Shown here piece after piece: positions 1-5,558 of a stretch of DNA of 5,558 bases. The notes beneath the pieces are model-generated. The model worked only from the letters and a program-made list of their open reading frames with translations, did no database searches and was not told where the DNA came from. Each line of letters starts with the position of its first letter. Positions within the stretch are counted from its first letter, which is position 1. The position numbers and the translations under genes were made by a program. Source of the stretch: Rickettsia typhi. GTDB taxonomy: Bacteria > Pseudomonadota > Alphaproteobacteria > Rickettsiales > Rickettsiaceae. The stretch is taken from positions 1-5,558 of the forward strand of contig CAMCTQ010000086.1 of NCBI GenBank assembly GCA_945878545.1. Reading direction: 5' to 3'.

Positions 1-1602
1 GATAAATACTGCTATTGTAATAGAAATAGTTTTTTTAGGAGAACGCATAGCAGCTAATAGAATAACCCGAAATATTTGAAGTAATTTACTTTCCTGTTTC
101 TGGTGGTGTTCTATCTTATTTGGTAAAATAACTAAACCAATAAGAGGAGCAAATACCACCGCTACAAACCAAGAAGCAATCAATGCAATTGCAATCACGG
201 CAAATAGAGAAAATACGTATTCACCAGCAGAACTTTTGGCAAAACCAACGGGAATAAATGCTACTACGGTAACTAGAGTACCAGTAAGCATTGGAAACGC
301 GGTGGAAGTATAAGCAAAGGTGGCAGCACGAACTTTATCCCAGCCTTCTTCCAATTTTGTGACCATCATCTCAACAGTAATCATTGCATCATCAACTAAT
401 AACCCAAGAGCAATAATTAAAGCTCCTAAAGAAATTCTCTGGAGATCAATATGAAAAAACTCCATTGCTAAGAAGACTATGGTTAATACTAAGGGTATTG
501 AGCACGCAACAACTGCTCCTGCGCGTATTCCAAGACTTAGAAAACTTACAAAAAGTACAATAACAAAAGCTTCCTCCAATGATTTTGTAAATTCGGCGAT
601 GTTTTCTTCTACTACTGTAGGCTGATTAGCAACTAACTGATGTTCGATACCAATTGGTAAATCTGCGCTAATTTTTTGCATTGATTCTTTCACATGCTTG
701 CCTAATGCTAAAATATCACCGCCTGTGGTCATAGAAATAGCCAGTCCTACAGCCTGTTTCCCATTAAATTTAAATAGAGACTGAGGAGGGTCAATATAAT
801 CTCTTTTAATAGTGACAATATCACTTAGCGGAAATAGCTTTCCGTTTATATTAATATTTACATTACGTAAATCTGCTTCTGATTGGAAACCACCAGAAAC
901 TCTAATTAATACCGTTTCGTTTGCTGTTAGCACTGTTCCAGCAGGTCTTACAGCATTGGCTGATTGTAGCATTTTGATAAATTCCGGTGGTTTAATCCCA
1001 AGACCAGCTAGTCTTCTAATGGAAAATTCGATATAAATTTTTTCTTCTTGATTTCCTATGATGTCTATTTTAGATACATCTGGTATTTGTAAAAGTTTAG
1101 ATCTTATATCCTCAATATAGTCCATTAGCTCACGTCCCGAGAAACCATCAGCAGTAAAAGCATAAATAATACCGTAAGTATCACCAAACTCGTCATTAAA
1201 AAATGGTCCAACAACTCCTTGTGGTAATGTGCCTGTAATATCACCTATTTTTTTACGCACTTGGTACCAGCTATTTGGTACTTCAGAAGCTGGGGTAGAA
1301 CCTTTTAAATTAACAAAAATAGTCGATGAGCCTGGCGTAGTAAAGCTACGCACATAGTCTATATTTGGTGTTTCTTGTAATTTTTTTTCTATGCGTTCAG
1401 TAACCTGATTCATGGTTTCATCGATAGTCGCACCAGGCCATTTTGTTTGAATTAACATAGTTTTAATCGAAAAAACCGGATCTTCGTTACGACCAAGTCT
1501 GGTGTATGACAAGCTACCAACTATTATTAACATAGCCATCAAGAACCAAACCAACTGACGGTGGTTGATCGCCCATAGTGAGAGATTAAAACGCTCTTTC
1601 AT
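1..1602 (-). CDS. Efflux RND transporter permease, TriC-like (N-terminal half, cut by window edge)
   Basis: This is an inner-membrane RND pump subunit that should export small molecules in exchange for protons, working with the adaptor encoded just upstream. I translated 534 codons with no stop; family members have about 1,000-1,050 residues, so the C-terminal half lies beyond the left edge. The start is ATG at 1602, with a good ribosome binding site, giving MKERFNLSLWAINHRQ. Visible parts are TM1 (about 16-33), a porter domain with WPGAT at 55-59 and FNDEFGD at 135-141, then TM2-TM6 (about 344-361, 364-388, 393-415, 433-456, 461-497) and the start of TM7 at the edge. TM4 carries the adjacent aspartates D404 and D405 within LLVDDAMI, matching the proton-relay pair D407/D408 of AcrB. 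The WPGA, RIEKKLQETP and WYQVRKKIGDI motifs resemble the TriC-type branch rather than AcrB itself. That subfamily call is from memory and the substrate is unknown. The matching relay lysine in TM10 is outside the window. Confidence 0.95.
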   Translation of the reverse strand, partial: MKERFNLSLWAINHRQLVWFLMAMLIIVGSLSYTRLGRNEDPVFSIKTMLIQTKWPGATIDETMNQVTERIEKKLQETPNIDYVRSFTTPGSSTIFVNLKGSTPASEVPNSWYQVRKKIGDITGTLPQGVVGPFFNDEFGDTYGIIYAFTADGFSGRELMDYIEDIRSKLLQIPDVSKIDIIGNQEEKIYIEFSIRRLAGLGIKPPEFIKMLQSANAVRPAGTVLTANETVLIRVSGGFQSEADLRNVNININGKLFPLSDIVTIKRDYIDPPQSLFKFNGKQAVGLAISMTTGGDILALGKHVKESMQKISADLPIGIEHQLVANQPTVVEENIAEFTKSLEEAFVIVLFVSFLSLGIRAGAVVACSIPLVLTIVFLAMEFFHIDLQRISLGALIIALGLLVDDAMITVEMMVTKLEEGWDKVRAATFAYTSTAFPMLTGTLVTVVAFIPVGFAKSSAGEYVFSLFAVIAIALIASWFVAVVFAPLIGLVILPNKIEHHQKQESKLLQIFRVILLAAMRSPKKTISITIAVFI

Positions 1603-1610
1603 TCTTTGAT

Positions 1611-1615
1611 CCTCT
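1611..1615 (-). promoter_or_regulatory. Ribosome binding site of the permease, overlapping the adaptor stop
   Basis: On the minus strand the junction reads TAGAGGATCAAAGAATG. The AGAGG core shares its first two bases with the adaptor stop codon TAG (1616-1614) and lies 8 bases before the permease ATG at 1602. This fixes the permease start. It also implies that ribosomes ending the adaptor could reinitiate on the permease, which would help keep the two subunits in proportion. The coupling is inferred from the spacing. Confidence 0.75.
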
Positions 1616-2732
1616 ATTGCTCTAGTAATTTAACCAGTTGTCCAGGATATAATGAATGCACTCCTGCAGTAACCACTATCTCACCATTTTCCAAACCTTC
1701 AGCAACGATGACTGAATCTTGATTATAACCAATTATTTTTATATTTCTTAAGCTCACAGTATTATCTTCTTTGTTAACTACCCATACTGCTGGACTTGAA
1801 CTAGATTTATTCAATGACATTACTGGCAACTCAATAGCTGAACCTTTGTTTAAAGTCACGCTACCAGTAACAGTTGAGCCAAGTTTTAATGCTTCTGGAG
1901 GGTTATTTAGACCAACTTTCACAGTAAAGGTGCGAGTTGTGGAATCTGCTTGAGGCGAAACTTCTCTAACTACTCCAACTGTTTTAATGCGAGGATCGTG
2001 ACTTAAAGCTACTTCAACTGATAAAGCGCCGCTATTAGGCTTATTCTGAAACAACTGTTCTGGTACATTAAATACAGCATCTCGCCCCTCGTCTGTGGCT
2101 ACACGCATAATAACTTGACCAGTTTTTACCATTTCCCCAGCTTCTGCCTTAATGGCCGTAACCACACCAGCAATATCTATCTGTAAGTTGGTGTATTCAA
2201 GACGATTCTGAGCTTGATTCAAGCTAGCACTGGCTCCTTCAACTTTTGCCTGCGCAGATTGCAATTGAGTAAGGGCATCTTCGTATTTTGCATTAGTAAT
2301 TACTCCCTTACTTAGTAGAATTTTTTGCCTGGCTTCATTACTAATTGCTTGTGCTAACGAAGCTTGCGCTGCATTAAGGGTGGATTTAGCGCCGGTAAGG
2401 TTATCTTTCGCATCTTGTGGATCAATACGAGCAACAGTTTGCCCAAGAGAAACCATGTCTCCAAGCGAAACTAAGCGCTCAATTAGTTTTCCATCTGTAC
2501 GAAAACTAAGATCTATTTCGTTCTTTGCTAAAATTTCTCCAGTTAAAGACAATGACTGTCCAGCGATTTTGTGTTCAACTTTGACAGTACGCACAGGTCG
2601 TATGATCTTTACTTCATCTACTTTGGAATGATTATTTATCGAGTTAATTACAATTAATAAAATTACAAGTATAATTGCTATACTAACAGTATATTTATTG
2701 ACTAGGCGGTAGCCAGATTGAAGTGTTGGCAT
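1614..2732 (-). CDS. RND efflux periplasmic adaptor subunit (membrane fusion protein, HlyD/AcrA family)
   Basis: This protein should bridge the inner-membrane RND permease and an outer-membrane channel across the periplasm. It has 372 residues, normal for the family. Residues 13-31 form a hydrophobic segment (KYTVSIAIILVILLIVIN) acting as an uncleaved anchor or signal peptide. There is no lipobox cysteine, so it is not an AcrA-type lipoprotein. The order is then: first half of the lipoyl domain (about 65-103), an Ala/Gln-rich coiled-coil hairpin (about 105-177), second lipoyl half (about 180-211, with the GEMVKTGQ turn), a beta-barrel (about 215-292) and a membrane-proximal domain (about 295-370). 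The ATG at 2732 is forced: an in-frame TAG directly precedes it (2735-2733), and no ATG, GTG or TTG follows before the membrane segment. No Shine-Dalgarno sequence precedes it. The permease begins 11 bases after the stop, so the two are cotranscribed. Family assignment is firm; the substrate cannot be told. Confidence 0.95.
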   Translation of the reverse strand: MPTLQSGYRLVNKYTVSIAIILVILLIVINSINNHSKVDEVKIIRPVRTVKVEHKIAGQSLSLTGEILAKNEIDLSFRTDGKLIERLVSLGDMVSLGQTVARIDPQDAKDNLTGAKSTLNAAQASLAQAISNEARQKILLSKGVITNAKYEDALTQLQSAQAKVEGASASLNQAQNRLEYTNLQIDIAGVVTAIKAEAGEMVKTGQVIMRVATDEGRDAVFNVPEQLFQNKPNSGALSVEVALSHDPRIKTVGVVREVSPQADSTTRTFTVKVGLNNPPEALKLGSTVTGSVTLNKGSAIELPVMSLNKSSSSPAVWVVNKEDNTVSLRNIKIIGYNQDSVIVAEGLENGEIVVTAGVHSLYPGQLVKLLEQ

Positions 2733-2745
2733 CTAAATAATAATT

Positions 2746-2765
2746 TTAATGAATTAATGAATTAA
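2746..2765. repeat. Short tandem repeat TTAATGAA in the adaptor leader
   Basis: On the plus strand, two exact copies of TTAATGAA (2746-2753 and 2754-2761) are followed by a partial third, TTAA (2762-2765). The repeat lies 14 to 33 bases before the adaptor ATG at 2732. If the transcript starts at the candidate promoter it would be in the 5' untranslated leader. It may be a regulator site, or simply low-complexity AT-rich sequence. Confidence 0.5.
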
Positions 2766-2802
2766 GATATCATTCCAAGATTGAATTTCATCGTATTTTT
2801 TC

Positions 2803-2808
2803 ATTATA
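2803..2808 (-). promoter_or_regulatory. Candidate -10 element for the efflux operon
   Basis: The minus strand reads CTCTATATAATGAAAAAA, which contains a perfect TATAAT. A start about 7 bases downstream would give a leader of roughly 60 bases before the adaptor ATG. The -35 region is poor: the best hexamer, at 16-base spacing, is AGGATA, matching TTGACA at three positions, and there is no extended TG. In DNA this AT-rich a TATAAT can occur by chance, so this is only a candidate. Confidence 0.35.
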
Positions 2809-2859
2809 TAGAGTAATAAATAATTATCCTGAGATAGCTGTAGCAGAATTATTACATAG

Positions 2860-2885
2860 GAAAGGATTATTTAAATAATCCTTTC
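2860..2885. repeat. 26-base perfect palindrome across the asmA-like stop codon
   Basis: The left arm GAAAGGATTATTT (2860-2872) is followed directly by its exact reverse complement AAATAATCCTTTC (2873-2885). As RNA it would fold into an 11-base-pair hairpin with a four-base UUAA loop. It contains the last codons and the TAA stop (2869-2867) of the asmA-like gene. On the minus strand it is followed by CTATGTAATAATTC, with no run of T, so it is not a standard intrinsic terminator. It may act as a 3'-end stabiliser or processing stem, or as a weak terminator. Confidence 0.8.
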
Positions 2886-5558
2886 AATCCTTTTTTGACC
2901 TGAGATTCTAAATCTTTTGCTGGATTTATTTGCTTGGTAGGTTGAGTAGTATCTTGATTATTTGGTGGCGATGCTTCGGAAGGATTTTCTTTATTACTTA
3001 TACCACCAAGGATGCTTTTTAGCATATCTTCAGGCCTTTTACCTTTCTTTATTTCATCTACCACATTAGTTAATACATTCTTTATAAGATGCTGCTGAAG
3101 AGCGCGTGTATCTAGTTTATGTTCTGGGTTATCAAGAGATCCATATATATTTACTTTTAATGGTGGCATGGATTTTACATCTACATTTACGGTACTATTT
3201 ATATCTAAAGTATATTTAGGAAGATTGATATTTCCAGTAGCTGATACATCAACAGAAGGAACACCTAATTTGAATTGTGTAATATTAGCAATACCTTCTT
3301 TTATGTCAGTGCTAACATCTAGTTGTTTAAAGGCCGTTTCTCCACCAGAAAAAGAAGAATTCAGCATCCCTAGAACACTATCAAGACTTTTGATTTTTTT
3401 TAGACTATCAATCACTTTTTGCAAGTCAAAACCACTGATTTTACCATTAGATGCTGTTAATTTAGTGGTACCGAATAAATTACTTACATATTGGTATTGA
3501 GTTTGACCTTTGGTTTTTAAATCAGCATCAAAATTCACTTTCCCTTGTGTAACTTTAATCTTACCACCTTGAGGTGTAATGTTTTTAAGATCTGCTCCTT
3601 TAAGACTCGCTTTGAAAACAGCAGATTGACTGTTTTGAGACAAAATTTGTCCAGATGCCTCTAACCTTCCCCCATACATATTGCCATTTAAAGATTTAAG
3701 GTCTAAAACTCCATTAGCTAATAGTAGAACTGTTTTTATATTATCAAATACTAATTCACCTTTAATAATTTTCTGAATCGCTATTGTGATATCACCATCT
3801 ACTTTATTTAAGAATGATAAATCTATTTTATCATTAGACCAGTGATGAGTAGGGGAGGCGCTTCTACCTTTAGCATTTGAATTACTAACAGAGGCAGCAT
3901 TGCTCGAATTGCCCAAATTTAAAGAAGGGATTGTCAGATTTGCTGAAATTTTTGGTTTAATATTAACTAAATTTAAGCTAAGCAAACCACTAATATTCAG
4001 AGGAGCGTTGTTTAGGGAAAAAGAGGATTTATCTATAGTTATTTCAATAATGTTTTTTGAATCTCCATCAATTTTTGTTGATAGAGAATAATTACCAAGT
4101 AGGGTGTTCGGAGTTGATTTTAGTAGCATTCCTAAACTTTGTCCTAAACTATTTCCAGAACTAACCAAAGTCAGAGATGGTTTAATAGTATCTCCTAGAA
4201 TCACATGTCCTTTAACAATGTTAGTAGTTTTTGCTGCCACTATTACACTGTTAGTTTTAAACTGATCTTTTGTTCTAATAGTGTCTCCTTTGACTTGTAT
4301 ATCATCAATATTGACTGGCAAATCTAAACCAAGCAAATTAGCGAAAGCTACTAAACTATTAGTTTTTAAATCGTAAGAAACAGTCAGATCTTTATCCCAG
4401 TCTTTTATTCCAAAATTCCCATTTAAATTAGCTTTGTCTACAATTAGAACAATATCATTTAAGAGCAAATTTTGGTCTAAGTATGACAAGTCCGCTTTGA
4501 AAGAAAGCGTTTTGCTAAATATGGTACCTGGTAAATCTTTAGTATTAATTTTTAATGCATTAAAAACTGGTTCAAGAGAAGCAGCTTTTATATATATTTT
4601 CTCGTTCAAACCTTTGCCAGATAGATCTGATGGAGTGAAAATAATATCTATGTTGCCAGGATTTAATTTGAGATTTAAATCAGCTTTGTTTTTTGCGATG
4701 CTATAGTTAGAATTGCCCTTTACAGATAATTCTCCAACTGTCATATCAATATCAGTGATTGTTACTAAGTTCTTATCTGCGTTAATATCAAAAGTAAGTT
4801 TGTGATTTAAGTTACCATTAATATTAAAATCAGGGGCAATAGTTCTCAAGCTTTGTGCATCTCCTTCTAACTGTAATTTACCAATGAAAGACATAGTATT
4901 ACGATCAAAGTTACCAGATACATTAATTTTTTCTTTTAAAAGGTCTAGATTTGTCTTTAAAACGACAACTCCTTTATCTTCTTTAATCTCACCTTTTATA
5001 TTATAACCTTTGCCAGTGGAATAGAATTCACATGCCAAATTATCAGGACCATGAAAGTTTTTAATTTCTAAATTATCAATTTCTACAGTGCTTGAATTTG
5101 AACCAGCATTGTTTGTTTCAATATAATTGATTTTAGCTTCCAGAATTTTAAGAGAGTTTATATATAATGCACTTTTTTCTTTCTTACTTAAGGAGGTTTC
5201 GTTTGGGTCTTTAGTCACTTTTGTACCAGGTTGTTGTGAAAATTCCCAAGAAGCTGATCCATTTTGCAGACGTTCAAGATTAATCACAGGCTCAATAATT
5301 TTAATTCCTGAAATTACTATATTTCCACTAAGCAAAGAGAAGAGAGATACAGAAACTTTTAGTTCCTTAGCCTCCAATAGAGAAGGGGAGTGTGTGCCTG
5401 GTATTGAAGAAAGTTTGATATCTTGAATTTTAATTTCTGGATTAGGTAATAATGAGAGACTCATAGCGCCATTGATCTCTAATTGTCTTCCCGTCGCTTC
5501 CTTGACTTTCTCAGCAGCCATTTCTTTGTATTTCTCTAATGGAATAAAGAAAGGAATT
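2867..5558 (-). CDS. AsmA-family protein (5' end beyond the window)
   Basis: AsmA-family proteins are anchored in the inner membrane, extend into the periplasm and are linked to outer-membrane assembly and lipid movement between membranes. The first ATG in the window (5521) gives 884 residues, but the frame stays open to 5558. The extra codons read IPFFIPLEKYKE, the usual AsmA sequence just after the N-terminal membrane helix. The real start is therefore to the right of the window and the helix is not visible. Next comes the conserved run KEATGRQLEINGAMSLSLLP, then long alternating beta-rich repeats. A Ser/Asn-rich linker lies at about 540-558 (counting from 5521), followed by WSNDKIDLSFLNKVDGD near 561 opening the C-terminal AsmA domain. 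That domain includes LFGTTKLTASNGKISGFDL near 681-700 and PPLKVNIYGSLDNPEHK near 785-802. A hydrophilic Pro/Gln/Asn tail ends in KKGLKGLFK. Domain order and length fit the family. A 134-base gap separates it from the efflux genes. Confidence 0.93.
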   Translation of the reverse strand, partial: IPFFIPLEKYKEMAAEKVKEATGRQLEINGAMSLSLLPNPEIKIQDIKLSSIPGTHSPSLLEAKELKVSVSLFSLLSGNIVISGIKIIEPVINLERLQNGSASWEFSQQPGTKVTKDPNETSLSKKEKSALYINSLKILEAKINYIETNNAGSNSSTVEIDNLEIKNFHGPDNLACEFYSTGKGYNIKGEIKEDKGVVVLKTNLDLLKEKINVSGNFDRNTMSFIGKLQLEGDAQSLRTIAPDFNINGNLNHKLTFDINADKNLVTITDIDMTVGELSVKGNSNYSIAKNKADLNLKLNPGNIDIIFTPSDLSGKGLNEKIYIKAASLEPVFNALKINTKDLPGTIFSKTLSFKADLSYLDQNLLLNDIVLIVDKANLNGNFGIKDWDKDLTVSYDLKTNSLVAFANLLGLDLPVNIDDIQVKGDTIRTKDQFKTNSVIVAAKTTNIVKGHVILGDTIKPSLTLVSSGNSLGQSLGMLLKSTPNTLLGNYSLSTKIDGDSKNIIEITIDKSSFSLNNAPLNISGLLSLNLVNIKPKISANLTIPSLNLGNSSNAASVSNSNAKGRSASPTHHWSNDKIDLSFLNKVDGDITIAIQKIIKGELVFDNIKTVLLLANGVLDLKSLNGNMYGGRLEASGQILSQNSQSAVFKASLKGADLKNITPQGGKIKVTQGKVNFDADLKTKGQTQYQYVSNLFGTTKLTASNGKISGFDLQKVIDSLKKIKSLDSVLGMLNSSFSGGETAFKQLDVSTDIKEGIANITQFKLGVPSVDVSATGNINLPKYTLDINSTVNVDVKSMPPLKVNIYGSLDNPEHKLDTRALQQHLIKNVLTNVVDEIKKGKRPEDMLKSILGGISNKENPSEASPPNNQDTTQPTKQINPAKDLESQVKKGLKGLFK

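Larger units (their letters stand above)
2733..2866. other. Intergenic gap between the asmA-like gene and the efflux operon
   Basis: This 134-base AT-rich gap is the only sizeable non-coding stretch in the window. Its right end holds part of the palindrome that covers the asmA-like stop. The middle holds a consensus -10 hexamer on the minus strand, and the left end holds a short direct repeat close to the adaptor start. I find no open frame worth calling and no tRNA-like fold. A regulator binding site is possible, but I recognise none. Confidence 0.8.

Noticed and set aside
812..1036. Plus-strand open frame opposite the permease
   Set aside because: It lies entirely inside the well-supported permease frame on the other strand, resembles no family I know and has no convincing start signal. 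The other plus-strand frames (1771-1953, 2380-2631, 3168-3500, 3900-4091, 4434-4706, 5127-5426) are shadows for the same reason.
2781..2810. Plus-strand promoter (TTGAAT with TATATA, 18-base spacing)
   Set aside because: It would read antisense into the asmA-like gene with no plus-strand gene to serve. Such matches are expected by chance in this AT-rich gap.
2851..2885. Intrinsic terminator after the asmA-like gene
   Set aside because: The hairpin is real in sequence but is AT-rich and not followed by a run of T on the minus strand, so I list it as a palindrome only.
5519..5521. ATG at 5521 as the true start of the AsmA-like protein
   Set aside because: The frame remains open upstream and encodes FIPLEKYKE, the conserved AsmA sequence that follows the N-terminal membrane helix. 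Only a weak ribosome binding site precedes this ATG.
1..5558. A previously undescribed system
   Set aside because: All three coding regions belong to well-known envelope families with ordinary domain order. I see no unknown gene, repeat array or mobile-element boundary that would point to a new system.

Overview
The window comes from an AT-rich Gram-negative bacterium; sampled lines are about 30-37% GC by eye. It holds three genes on the minus strand, so transcription runs from high to low coordinates. The mix of an AsmA-family envelope protein, an RND efflux adaptor and an RND permease, with Lys/Asn/Ile-rich proteins and A-rich coding strands, would fit an alphaproteobacterium with a host-associated lifestyle (Rickettsiales or Holosporales type). 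This placement is inferred from style and is not proven by any marker in the window.

Layout in transcription order. Positions 5558 to 2867 hold an AsmA-family protein whose N-terminal membrane segment lies beyond the right edge. A 134-base intergenic gap (2866-2733) follows. It starts with a 26-base perfect palindrome that straddles the asmA-like stop codon, and it carries a TATAAT hexamer that could start a new transcript, plus a short direct repeat. Positions 2732 to 1614 hold a complete RND periplasmic adaptor of 372 residues. Eleven bases later, at 1602, an RND efflux permease begins and runs off the left edge. Its first 534 residues are visible, about half of the usual length of about 1,000.

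The adaptor and permease form a tight two-gene operon: the permease ribosome binding site overlaps the adaptor stop codon. Together they would make the inner-membrane and periplasmic parts of a proton-driven tripartite pump. No outer-membrane channel gene is visible, so it is either beyond the left edge or encoded elsewhere. The AsmA-like gene points the same way and also concerns the envelope, but the gap, the palindrome and the candidate promoter suggest it may be a separate or only partly coupled unit.

I see no RNA gene, mobile element, CRISPR array or phage sequence, and nothing that supports a previously undescribed system. The observations below are modest.
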